Made by a program: the position numbers and the translations under genes
Part shown: one piece after another, positions 1 to 9,944 of the stretch
Position numbering within the stretch: the stretch's first letter is position 1
Layout of the letters: each line of letters begins with the position of its first letter
The notes under the pieces: model-generated
The model's input: only the letters and a program-made list of their open reading frames with translations
Told to the model about the DNA's origin: nothing
The model's database searches: none
Source: Rebecca billardiae RCC1528
Taxonomy: Eukaryota; Haptophyta
DNA length: 64,000 nt
NCBI GenBank assembly: GCA_965240325.2
Contig: OZ251250.1
Location: 682,001-746,000, forward strand
Reading direction: 5' to 3'

Positions 1-336
1 GCGGCCCGCGCGGCAGTCGTGCACGGCGTTGGCGACGACAAAGCCTGAATCGCACATGCGCGCGAGGCCGGCGAGCACGAGCACCGTCGGCCCCGGCGGC
101 ACACCCTGCGGGGGGACGTGTCGGTCCACGAACTCCTCGCGCAGCACGAGCCCCGCGCCGGAGATGGCGATGCGCATGTCTGCCTCAAGCGGCGGCAGCG
201 TGAAGGCGCGGCCGCGTGGCTGCGCGTTGGGTGGCGCACCGGCGCAGAGCAGGAGCTCGGCGAGCAGCCATGGCCACGCCGCACCGCGCGGCGGCCGACG
301 AGGTGCGCACCGCGTGGCGCGCCCGCGCGTGCCCAT
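1..336 (-). CDS. Partial hypothetical protein, N-terminal part, runs off the left edge
   Basis: The minus strand is open from an ATG at 336 to the window edge, giving 112 residues with no stop. The first 35 or so residues are Arg-rich and then hydrophobic (core WPWLLAELLLCAGAP), which could be a signal peptide or membrane anchor. After that the composition is coding-like, with segments such as MRIAISGAGLVLREEF and GPTVLVLAGLARMCDSG. I do not recognise the family. The frame stays open for about 100 bp upstream of the ATG, so the start could lie further out. Overlapping open frames in this GC-rich stretch look like shadows because they are Arg/Ala/Pro-only. Confidence 0.45.
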   Translation of the reverse strand, partial: MGTRGRATRCAPRRPPRGAAWPWLLAELLLCAGAPPNAQPRGRAFTLPPLEADMRIAISGAGLVLREEFVDRHVPPQGVPPGPTVLVLAGLARMCDSGFVVANAVHDCRAGR

Positions 337-1110
337 GGCGGCCGCAGGCGCTCCGTCTAGTGTCGGCCCGCCTCGCGCGACGACGATGGCGACCGGGCGA
401 AGGCGGGCGGTGGAGCCGAAACCTGAGCGGCAGCTCGCGGGCCTCCCCGCCCGGACTCACGGAGCCCGGCGACGACGCCCAGGCTACCGCCCTTACCCAG
501 GCTGATGAACGAACAGGAAGGCTTGCCCATCAGGCCCAGCATGAAAAGCCCATATATTGACATTGTCAAAGCTGCGCAAGGCGTTGCCTGGCAACGCCAA
601 CGGCAACGGCGTCCGCGAGTCCGAGTTTACCGCGTGGTCGGGCCGCGCCGTGCGCGGTGCGGGCGGCCGCGCATGCCAATGGCGAAGCACGGCCGCGTCG
701 TGGGAACGGAGCAGATATGAATATTACGAACAGATGATTCATGTGTCGATGGCATATTGACAGTGACACACGTACGACACGTCAGGCCGTGCGGGAGTCC
801 CGGGGCACCGTCAGGTCGCTCGCGGGTCCGGGCCCGACCGCCGGTCCGTGACTGTCGAGGCGCGCAGAGGCGGCAGACGCTGAGCTCAGGCCGGAGAAGA
901 AGACAGAAGTGACGCGGGCGGATGCGAGCCAGGGGCTGCGCACGGCCTCCACGTGGCATGCGGGTATCGCTCGAAACGGCGGACAACGGTGTGTGCGGTG
1001 GTGGGGTGATGACAGTGGCGCAGTGCGCTGGTGCGGTCGCGCGCTCACGCGCGCGCCGATGAGGACAAGGCCCCGCCGCGCGCCGGCGGGTGGTGCCGGT
1101 GGTCGCCGGT
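337..1110. other. Intergenic, no gene seen
   Basis: This stretch separates two minus-strand genes. The part from about 540 to 780 is less GC-rich than the genes and holds no convincing coding frame. It presumably contains the 3' UTR of the LtrA-like gene and the promoter of the left-edge gene, but I see no clear motif. Confidence 0.5.
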
Positions 1111-3456
1111 CTAGATGTCCGCCGTGGCGGCGGTGTTGACCTGCTCGTCCGGCTCGGCGTCGTCGTCGGTGCCGCTGTCCGTGTCGTCCGCCCTCGACTG
1201 GCGCGACGGCCCGCCGCTGCGGTTGTGCCGCCACCGGCCGGGCGTGACGGCCTTGAGGCGATCCGCCTGCACAACCTGGGCGCGGTCGACGCTCAGCTCG
1301 GGCGGCGGCGAGCCGGCGGCCTGCGCCTCGGCCTGCTCCTTCGCCTCGGCCGCCGCCGCCTTGGCCAGCTCGAGCGCGCGGTCCGTGCGGCCCTGCTCCA
1401 GCGCCGACGCGAACGCGTTCGAGACCGTCACCGCGCGCACCGCCTTTGCGAGCCGGCGCTGCCGCCGCTTCTTCGCCTCATGCTCATCGACGAAACTCCA
1501 GAGCTGCTGCTCGGCGTGCGGGTCCTTCTCGAGCACGACGCAGACGGCGGAGACGACGACGATCACGAAGAGGAAGAGCACGTACGCGTACCCCTCCGTC
1601 TTGTACGGGAACGCCGCGATCAGCAGGCATGCGTACGCGAGCACCACCTTTGTGAGGCCGAGCGCGAGCCGGCGCGGCGCGCCCGGCGCGGTGCGGTATA
1701 GCTTCCAGCCTGGGTGCAGAATCTTCTGGATGCCGAGGGCGGAGACGGTGAAGGCGCACGAGGTGGCGAGGAGGAGGACGTACTTGTACTTGAGCGGCTT
1801 CGCCGCGTACGGCTGCACGATCTTGAGCGCCACGCCGAGCGCGAGCACGGAGAGGCAGAGCGGGTAGTGCGTGGCATTCCAGAGCACGGCGCGCTGCGGC
1901 GAGCGGCGCGTCGCGTGGTGGTGCCGCGCGCCGTGGCCCGTGGGGTTGGAGATGTAGTAGAGGTACATCGCGGCGGTGAGGATCATGAACGAGGCGGTGA
2001 AGCACATGAACCCCTTGCCCACCTCGCCCCAGCACTTGGCGTCGCACTTCCAGACGCCGTACTCCTCGCCGCCGCCGCCGTAGCCGTCGTCCTTCTCCCC
2101 GAGAGCGCGCAGCATCTTCTTCGACTTGGAATCGGCGTCGTAGCCGCCGTCGTCGTAGCCGGAGATCTTGCCGGCGGCGTTGAGCGGCGAGCTGCCGATG
2201 ATGATCTGCAGCACGCCCTCGCCGAGCATGAGCATCATCAGCTCGCCACGCCGCGCGAGGAAGTACTCGATGTGGATCGGCACCATCGACTTGGGGCGCA
2301 CGCCCCAGCCAAAGACGACCGGCACGGCAATCATCAGCATGTTGAGCAGCCAGATGGAGATGAGGAGGATGAACATCGAGACGGCGTCGGTGAGCGCGAA
2401 GCCGCAGCAGAGCAGCACGATCTCGAGGCTCAGCCGCGCCACCATCTCCATCCGCGTGCGCTGCTGCGGCGTGCCCTTCTCAACGACCCACGCAGTCTCC
2501 ACGCGCCGGATCCAGTGCACGACGCGCGCGCCGAGCGTCGACGCGAGGAAGCCGTACATGTTGACGCGCTCGAAGCGGCCGAGGTCGGCGATGATGTTGT
2601 GCTGCGCGAGCGCGGTGAGCACCCCCTCGATCGCGTCGAGCACGCGGTGCGCCGGCGACTTGGCGTCGTACCGCGCGCGGTACGCCGCGAGGTGCGACCA
2701 CGACGTGAGCGTCGAGAAGCCCATCGCAACGAGCCCGAGCGCGCCCTCGGGCTTGGAGAGGTTCTCCTTGAGGAAGCCGCCGACCTGGAAGGCGAAGGCG
2801 ACGATGATCAGGTCGTAGAAGAGGTCCTGCCACTCCGCGTGCTTGCCGTGCTGCACCTCGCCCACCTGCAGGAGGCGCTTCGCCGGGAAGTACCAGCCGC
2901 GCGACACGAACGCCTCCGCGCGCTCGTGCAGCCCGTGCTCGGCCTCGTGCGTCGCGGCGCGGCGGTCGTGGTCGTCGGGCGAGGGCAGCGGCGAGGGCGC
3001 CTCGACGGACTCCTTCACCTTGATCGACAGCTTCCGCCCGAGCGACATCGAGCCCGACTTGCCGCCGGCGCTGTTTGACCTGCCGGTCTCGCCGGGCGCC
3101 CTTGCGCCCGACTCCTCGAGCCGCGCGACGGTCCGCGCGATCGCCTCCTCGTCAGCCGAGGAGATACGAGCAGCCTCCTCGGGCGCGGGGTTGATCGTCG
3201 AGTCATCCGAGTTGGGCGTCTCGCCCTGCGCGCGGCGCGTGTGCGGCGTGCGGCCGATCGGGTCGGCCGCGGGATCCTCCCGGCCGGTGGGCGCGATGGA
3301 ATCGCCGCCGATCGGCGGCAGCCGCTGCCGCGAGCCCTCGGCGCGCACGCGCTGGAGCGCGGCGGGCACGTGCGGGTCGACGTCACTCGGCTGCACCTCG
3401 CTCGGGTCCACGCCCTCGCGCGACGTCGGCCATCGGTTCGAGCTGTGCGACGACAT
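1111..3456 (-). CDS. LtrA-family multi-pass membrane protein
   Basis: This is a 781-residue single open frame starting at an ATG. Residues 1 to about 200 are polar, Ser/Pro/Glu-rich and probably disordered and cytoplasmic. A polytopic membrane domain follows, opening with WQDLFYDLIIVAFAFQVG near residue 210. That fits the 'LFFDLVFV' signature of the bacterial low-temperature-requirement A (LtrA) family. A second family-like segment is HIEYFLARRGELMML followed by LGEGVLQIIIG, resembling the conserved H..ER and LGE region. Several more hydrophobic helices run to about residue 650, and a charged Ala/Glu-rich tail closes the protein. Bacterial members are about 350-400 residues, so both polar ends are extra. 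The biochemical role of LtrA is not settled, so none is assigned. No intron is needed. An antisense ORF of 454 aa over the same bases is a shadow. Confidence 0.75.
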   Translation of the reverse strand: MSSHSSNRWPTSREGVDPSEVQPSDVDPHVPAALQRVRAEGSRQRLPPIGGDSIAPTGREDPAADPIGRTPHTRRAQGETPNSDDSTINPAPEEAARISSADEEAIARTVARLEESGARAPGETGRSNSAGGKSGSMSLGRKLSIKVKESVEAPSPLPSPDDHDRRAATHEAEHGLHERAEAFVSRGWYFPAKRLLQVGEVQHGKHAEWQDLFYDLIIVAFAFQVGGFLKENLSKPEGALGLVAMGFSTLTSWSHLAAYRARYDAKSPAHRVLDAIEGVLTALAQHNIIADLGRFERVNMYGFLASTLGARVVHWIRRVETAWVVEKGTPQQRTRMEMVARLSLEIVLLCCGFALTDAVSMFILLISIWLLNMLMIAVPVVFGWGVRPKSMVPIHIEYFLARRGELMMLMLGEGVLQIIIGSSPLNAAGKISGYDDGGYDADSKSKKMLRALGEKDDGYGGGGEEYGVWKCDAKCWGEVGKGFMCFTASFMILTAAMYLYYISNPTGHGARHHHATRRSPQRAVLWNATHYPLCLSVLALGVALKIVQPYAAKPLKYKYVLLLATSCAFTVSALGIQKILHPGWKLYRTAPGAPRRLALGLTKVVLAYACLLIAAFPYKTEGYAYVLFLFVIVVVSAVCVVLEKDPHAEQQLWSFVDEHEAKKRRQRRLAKAVRAVTVSNAFASALEQGRTDRALELAKAAAAEAKEQAEAQAAGSPPPELSVDRAQVVQADRLKAVTPGRWRHNRSGGPSRQSRADDTDSGTDDDAEPDEQVNTAATADI

Positions 3457-5597
3457 GTCGCGGTGCGAGGAGAAAGCCGCCCGGCTCCTAGGGGTGGCCG
3501 GCCGACTGATTGGGGGCCACTGGTCGAGAGACTGGCGGAGATTCGCCGTCGCGAAACATCAAATAGCGGCATCAGGGGGAATCTGTCCGTCTTCAGACTC
3601 GTCTGCAGCCCGTCGCGCCCCGCAAAACGTGCGGTGAAAGCGGGGCATCGGGCTTCCCACTGGTCAGAATGTGGGTATCTGCGGTCGGAATTCTTGACCG
3701 AGCGGCAAGGGCCCGCTCTCGAGAGCCTACGATTTGGCGCTTTCGCCTTGGTTGTCTACCCGGCGGCGGCAATCACCACCTTCAAAGACGGGCAAAGATT
3801 GCTAGCCGACGAAGTGGAAGGGGTGGGAAATGGAGAAATGAGTTACAAAGATGACGCGCGCTTCGTCATCCGACCGGCCGGTTGGATTGGCATGGGGCCG
3901 GAAGGAACGGCGCGCCGTCGAATGCGCGCACGGGCACGTCCGTTGTCTGCCCGCACAGTGGTTGCAGGCCGCGTGCCCTGGGGTCGGTTGGCGGCACGCC
4001 GTGGCGGCCCGGGCAGCAAGCGCCGCAGCTTGGCACGAGTTGCGCCCGGTTGCAGGTTCACACCACGCGCGGCCGCGGCCAGTCCGTGGGTGACGCGGTC
4101 GGGAATCCGTGGGGGAGGGCTTCACTTTGGCAGTCTGCAAGAGCGGTACTTGCACGCTAACCCCGCTGCACTGTCCACGTGACGAGGTCAGGCATCCGAG
4201 TGTCGACGGGCCTGGCCGGGGCCCGACAGACCCCGGATCGCCGGGCACGGCGGCCATCATTCACACGGTACGCGGCCCGAGTTAGTCCGCCGCACTTACG
4301 GCCCGGCAGCCTCGCGGCACCCGGGGCCGGTCGGGACGGTGAGGACGGTCCGACGACCATGGTCCGTCGGTCGGCCGCCACTGACGGTTCGCAGCGAGGC
4401 CCACCTCAAAGATGTGCGGGTGCCGTTTCTGGACGCTTCTAGCCTTGATCTCCTGAACATTTGTAGGGGAGATGAGTTTAGTCAGTCGACTGACTAAACT
4501 TTTTCTTCAATCAAGGCTCCTCACGACTAGGCGCCGTCTTGCACGAAATCCCTATCCTCTCGTCTGGCCACGGCCCTTGGTCTGGCGGTCTTGCATCAAA
4601 TCCTGGACTCGCGAGGGCAAGGGGTGGGCCCTCTACCTACGGCCGCCAAACCGGTAATACGCGTTCTGAGCCCGGTCTGGTTGCGGGCGGCCCGGGGCCG
4701 CCGCGCCCCGGCTGCCGGGGCGGCGACTCGGGGAGGCGAGCGTTGGCGCGCGCCCGCCGTGGCCGCGGCGGCAGCGGGGTCGTTGGGCCATCCCAGGGGT
4801 ATCTGAGCCTCTCGACAAGGGGCCGTGGCTGCGCCTCGCGTGGGCTGTACTGCACGCGGGCAGCCGACACGAATGCGATGCGCCATCCAAGCGCGAGCCC
4901 GAGAGCTTTCGCGACACGGGTGCTGCGCGAGCACGTCTGAAGGAGCGGGCAAGGTCTCGAGAGGAAGCAGGGAGACCACAGAAGTGCTAGCTCGCAACGA
5001 CAGTCAGGGAGCGCGAGCCGCCCCGCTGCGCTGCCTGAGCCGGTCGCCCCACGGGCACGGCCACGGGCCACGCGTGGCGGGCAAACGTGACTGCCGCGCG
5101 GCAAGGCTTGGTGAGTGTGTACATGCTTCAAGTGGCTGGTCGCTGGTAGAGCTGCTGCATCCCAATCGCGAGCAGCCAGTAACAGCGACTCGGCCGCGCC
5201 GCCGCGGCCGTGCTCCGCAGTTCTGGTGCCCGCGCGGAACTGACGGTCACGGTTGCGCACCCGCGGGCGGCGAGACCAGTCAGTGGGCCGGCTCTGCCGC
5301 CGTCCCTGAGCGTGACCCGCAGTGGCGTCGCCGGGCTTGCAGGGGGGTCTAAGCCGGCCGCCCGCCCGAACCGGAGCCTGGCACGACCGTATCCGGCCCG
5401 CGCCGCCGCGCGCTGCCACAGTGGCCGGTGGCGGTGGCACGCGTCGGGCCCGCGCAGCCCGCGCGGCCCGCGCCGCCGCGCGGCCCGCGAGCGCGGGCCT
5501 CATCCGACGAATAAGACTGACGAGTATCACGAACGAATATGGCGCCAATGCGGGATAGTGCGACTGGAGTGCTGAGCCGTGACTGACTACGTCATGC
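3457..5597. other. Intergenic, about 2.1 kb, one fold-back element
   Basis: Open frames here are short or Arg/Pro/Gly-rich and mutually overlapping, with no recognisable domain on either strand. The only clear structure is the fold-back palindrome at 4437-4519, annotated separately. The first 150 bp should hold the promoter of the LtrA-like gene. Confidence 0.5.
4437..4519. repeat. Fold-back element with a perfect 26-bp palindrome core
   Basis: Outer arms AGCCTTGAT (4441) and ATCAAGGCT (4511) are inverted. Nested inside is a perfect 26-bp palindrome at 4475-4500 centred on GTCGAC. The whole is small enough to be a MITE-like or cruciform-forming sequence. No transposase is nearby and no target-site duplication is obvious. 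Confidence 0.6.
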
Positions 5598-7000
5598 CTA
5601 CCAGCCGTACGTACATCCCCGCCCACTATTCGGATGGTAGCCCGCGGTCGGCGGCGGCGAGCCGCCGATGATTGTCCCGCCGGTCGCTGTGACATCCTTC
5701 CACTTACGCCAGGTGAAGCGCAGGCCGATGACCGACTGGAAGTCGGTGAACAGGACGAGCTGGTGCGGGCTCTCGGCGAGCGTCGTGGCGGGAGAGAAGA
5801 TCTCGGCGTAGTTGTCCGACGCGTTGCCGTTCAGCGGAGCGATCGAGAAGAAGGGCCAGCCGGGGGCGAGCGGCAAGCTCGCGTGAGATGCGAGCTCGAG
5901 CTCGTACCGGCCGCGCAGCCAGCGGCCCAGGCGGTCCTCGGCGAAGAGGTCGATGACGGCAGCATCGTACGCGGTGGCATCGACCTGGACCGATGCGCGC
6001 TCGGCTGCGTGCAAGCCTCGGCAGTGCGCGACGACGCGCGTGAGCAGCCGATCGAAGATCGCCGCCTGCTGCTGCTGGCGGACGCGAATGTGCATCGGCT
6101 CCCGCCACAGGAACTCACGGTACCGCGCGACGAGGTTGTGCACAGCCTCCGCCGGCGGGCGGTACAGCTTCGCGCCGTGCTCGATGGCGACGATGGTGAC
6201 GTGGCGATACACCTTACTGCTGGCGAGGCAGCCCGCGACACGGCGCTCGGACTCGACGCACGCCGCAACCAGATCGGCGTCCGCGGCGATGCCAATCTCA
6301 TCGCGCCCTGCGCGGCGCGCGCGGGCACGCGCGCAGGACGCGCGTCAACACGGGCGGCGGGGGGGAGCGGGCACGGCGCGCGCGCAGCGGGATCCGATCG
6401 TACCGAGATCGAGCACGTGCTCGTCCGCCTCCCCGAGCAAGCACGGCCGCAGCGGGTAGCCGCGCTGCTGCCCGTCCTCCGCAGCCCCTGTCGTCGTCGG
6501 CAGCACGATGCCGCCGTCCGGCTGCTTCCAGGCCTTCAGGCCGACACCGAACTCGAATGGCATGCGGGCGGTCGGGAGCTGCGCGATGACCTCCTCGGGT
6601 GGCTCGGTCAGATTCATGTTCGCCACATGCAGCACGTTGCGCTTGGCCTTGAACGGCTGCGGCTCGGACTCGCCCTGCCTGGCATCACAGACGACGGGGC
6701 GGACGACGACACGCGGTGTTGGCGCGCCGCGGGTATGCGCGCGCAGGGAGGGATCGCGGGCGGGGCGGCGCACCTCGGGCGCTTGAACGCGGTCCATGCA
6801 TTCACGAAGAAGTCCAGTGCGCCCCCGCGCGCGATGAACTCCGCAAGGTTCTTCCACACCATCACCTTGCCATGCACCGTCTCGACCTCGATCTCCTCCT
6901 CCTTCCAGTTGCCGACGTGCTCGTAGACCTCCGCAGGGTGGTAGTCTGCGGTGCGCGTCTTGCCAGGCAAGTCCTCCACGAAGTAGAACCACTTTACCAT
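5598..7000 (-). CDS. BAH-domain protein, at least three exons (5' end unresolved)
   Basis: Three exons join cleanly on the minus strand: 6774-7000, 6404-6678 and 5598-6307. The introns of 95 bp (6679-6773) and 96 bp (6308-6403) are both GT-AG and keep phase, giving 403 residues from the ATG at 7000. The first exon begins MVKWFYFVEDLPGKTR and continues through YHPAEVYEHVG to HGKVMVWKNLAEF. That matches the second half of a bromo-adjacent homology (BAH) domain, which has a WFYRPEDT-like core, then EVF and GKC-like motifs. The matching first half of the domain lies just upstream in another frame (see 7011-7240), so the true start is further 5'. The remaining 320 residues, containing for example WREPMHIRVR and SIAPLNGNASDNYAEIFSP, are not recognised. 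BAH domains usually act in chromatin binding, so a nuclear role is inferred. Confidence 0.65.
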
Positions 7001-7010
7001 GAGGGTCACT

Positions 7011-7240
7011 GACCCCGCGACGACTTCTTGACGACGCGGCGCACCTGCGCGAGCCCGGCGCGCTCCGAAGGCCTGCCGTTCTTCTGCAGCCACTGCACGA
7101 CGACATGGTCTCCGATTCCGATATTGATGCCGCGCCAGATGACGCCGACATTCCGCAATCGTCCTCCCCGCGTGGCGGCGGTGACGAGCTCCGGCGCGGT
7201 GGCCGGCGGGAGCTCCCCGCTCCGTCCATGACTTCGACAA
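7011..7240 (-). other. Probable 5' coding segment of the BAH gene, out of frame with the rest
   Basis: A minus-strand frame here reads ELVTAATRGGRLRNVGV, then IWRGINIGIGDHVVVQWLQ, then GLAQVRRVVKK. This looks like the first half of a BAH domain (a GD.V.V strand, then a .ARV.RI strand). It hits a stop just before MVKWFYF, one frame away from exon 6774-7000. I find no ordinary GT-AG intron that fixes the join. A GC-AG intron, a one-base sequence error or a real frameshift are all possible. No ATG is seen in this frame, so a further 5' exon is likely. Confidence 0.5.
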
Positions 7241-7466
7241 ACCGCGAGGGGCCGTTCGACCGGCGCTCAGCCGGAACGGAGCGACTCAACCAGGCTCGGC
7301 GGTTGCTCAAAAACCTATTCATGCCCTCCACCGCCCCTGGTGCAGGCCGGGCGTTGATTGGCCGTCGGTTGCTAGTGCAGTTTTAAGAAAATCTCGTGGA
7401 ACGTGGCCGGAAAAGGCACCCGCACATCTTTGAGGTGGGCCGCGCGGCGCCGGCGACACGGATCTG

Positions 7467-7585
<119 letters not shown>

Positions 7586-7720
7586 GTCGGCGTATATATC
7601 TAGCAGACGGCTGGCACATGCACTTACTAGTAGAGCGGTACGGTGCCAGTAGCCTTCGGTCCGTGGCCGTGCCAGCCGATGACCGTTCGCGGTCCGATCG
7701 GCCCGGCAGTGTCAATGGAG

Positions 7721-9438
7721 TAGGGGGGCCAAACCGCCCATTTAAAAATGAAAAGCAAAGTCGCGTCGCATTTTCGCTCCGCCCTCGGCCTTTTAGGGTG
7801 GCGCGGAGCCTTTTTCTCGGACCCCGCTCGAAAATCGAGCTCCGACGCCGTCGGACGCTCAGAGCTCGGTTCCGCTCCAGCGCGAGCGGCCGGAGGCAGT
7901 GGACCGCCGCGCGCTCGCGACCTTTGAGACGCCGAGATGGTCTCGGGTGCGCGCGCGCGTGACGCTGGTGTGCGCTACTGACCCGTGCCTTTGCGCCACC
8001 AGCGGCTCACCACCCGCTTCTTGGCCATCTCGCGCCGTGCGCGGCGCGCGTCGGCCGGCTTGAATTGGCGCGCTGCGTGCGCCCGTCACGCTACCGCACG
8101 GTGTGGCTCATGATCAACTCGCACAGTTGAGATCGATGCTCGCACCAAGTGCCCATGTATGTATGTGGATGCCCAGCTCGCCTAACCTGCCCTGCTGCGC
8201 CGGAATCGCCGTCAGCAGACCGGCGCGAGCTCGCGCGCAACACCTCCGCGGAGCTCGCAACTGTCATGTTCCGCTTGTAGGGCCCGTGTTTGCACCTGCC
8301 GTGGCACTTGCGATGGTCAGTACGTTGGGTATGGGTCACGTGTGCCCTCTGATGGCGTCTGGGCGCCTCCCATTCGCCTCTCAGGACGTCGCGGGGCGTG
8401 CTCGCAGGCAGCGGTTGGCTCATTCGACAGGTCCGACGTGCACTCGACCGTGCCTGCAAGCGCGCCCCTGTGACGCTCATGCCTGCAGAAGCAGATGCAG
8501 ATGGGCCCTCATGCACCCTGGTGCGCCCAAGACCGGCGGGAGCGTCAGAGACCGTCTCAATCTTGACACCTTGCACACGCCGGCGCTTGCCGGTGGGCTC
8601 CGCGCAGCCAGCCAGGAGCGCCGAACAGCGCCGGATCAGCCTCTGTAGGCCGAATATCCGCCCCTAAGCCCAGAAATAGCGCGGAACAGGGTAGTGCGTA
8701 CCTATATGGACCAATCCCATCCAGCCTGGTTTGGTGCAGACACGCCAGCCACCGCCTGGAGCAGACGTTTGCTGCCGAATCGCATGCTCGGCACTGTGCC
8801 GCACTGCGACGACGACAGATTTGACCTGCCTCGTAGGTCTCGGCCAGGGAGCGGTGACGGTTGGCTCGAGTCACTTTAAACCTTGACTATGACCGAGAGC
8901 ACTCCCGGGCTAAGGACGTGGGGCCGGTGCTTTGGGTCTACTATGTCTGCAATACGCCGTACGCGTGGCCGTATACACAGTCTGAAAACGTATCTCGCAG
9001 CTCGAGATCAGACGAGGCTGTATTCATCAGCATGGCGCCTATATACACAGTGGGTATGTAACGATCGGTGGCTTCTAGGAAACTACATATTTGACAGCCT
9101 GCCAGTACACCGCCTATATCGCATGTTGGGACCTGCTGCTGCTGGGGACTCAGAACGATCTCGCTGAGATGCTCTATCAAAGTGAGGTCGACATGGTCTA
9201 TATGTCACATATAGGACGACCGTTACATACCGTTTCCAATAAGTTCAGGCTCATTCTAATAAGTAAATATGCTAGCCGTTACGCCCTATATTCAGGGTAT
9301 GTGCACCTGATTTTTTTACATGGCCGGCCCAGACCCCTCCAGAGGGCAAATGATCCAGCCCGAAATCAGCTCTAAACACTCGCTAGGACCCGCGCTCGTG
9401 GCCGTCAGTAACGCTACAGTGCCACTTTGGCCCCCCTA
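7721..9438. mobile_element. Possible TA-flanked element with short terminal inverted repeats
   Basis: The 13-mer TAGGGGGGCCAAA at 7721-7733 recurs as its exact reverse complement at 9426-9438. If the outer TA is the duplicated target site, the element is about 1.7 kb, as in Tc1/mariner-type or MITE insertions. The interior is less GC-rich than nearby genes, with several AT-rich blocks between 8690 and 9310, and has no recognisable transposase. The repeats are short, so chance similarity is not excluded. The rest of 7241-9944 has no gene that I can support. Confidence 0.35.
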
Positions 9439-9568
9439 AATGGAGTACGGGCTGCCACGGTCTATTGACGCCATGCATGATGCAGGCGGGCGCGCGGGTC
9501 GGTCCGCGCGGGCCCGTAAGCTCAGACAGACGCGCGGCGTTGAGCCCCGCCTGGCCGCCCCCGCCTCA

Positions 9569-9728
9569 CATGGGCGGTGACAGTTGGCGGCCGCGTCAAT
9601 AGTTATATATATATATAATCTCGCCTGCCTGAGCTGTGTGCGTAGTCTCTTATCCTTAGTCAGTAAATGACTGTACAGACTAAGTACGGAATAAGAGACG
9701 CACACAGCTCAGGCAGGCGGCGAGATTG
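9569..9728. repeat. Fold-back repeat, family copy 1 (GCCTGAGCTGTGTGCG element)
   Basis: The block opens with GGGCGGTGACAGTTGGCGG and a short TA run. It then has two inverted arms of about 45-50 bp (9617-9660 and 9680-9728) built on ATCTCGCCTGCCTGAGC and GTGTGCGTCTCTTATTC. The same units recur at 44179-44258 and, as two tandem copies, at 51135-51226. This is a dispersed fold-back or MITE-like family. Confidence 0.75.
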
Positions 9729-9944
9729 AACTACAGTACCTTACGGACTCTCAATCAAGACCGGACAGCCAAACGCCGGCGAACGCGGCAGTTCTGAGTT
9801 CAGGTCGTTCAGGATCAGTTTGGGCCACGCACCCGCCCCCGAGTGGGGCTCTGTAATATCGGACCCGCCAATCTAGTCGTAAGCCTTACTACGGTGCCGG
9901 GTGCCCTTGCCGTCCTGACAACGACGCAGCTGCGATGCTGCTGC

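Noticed and set aside
1714-3078. 454-residue plus-strand ORF opposite the LtrA-like gene
   Set aside because: It is an antisense shadow in GC-rich sequence: Arg/Val/His/Glu-rich with no domain, while the minus strand has a recognisable membrane protein.
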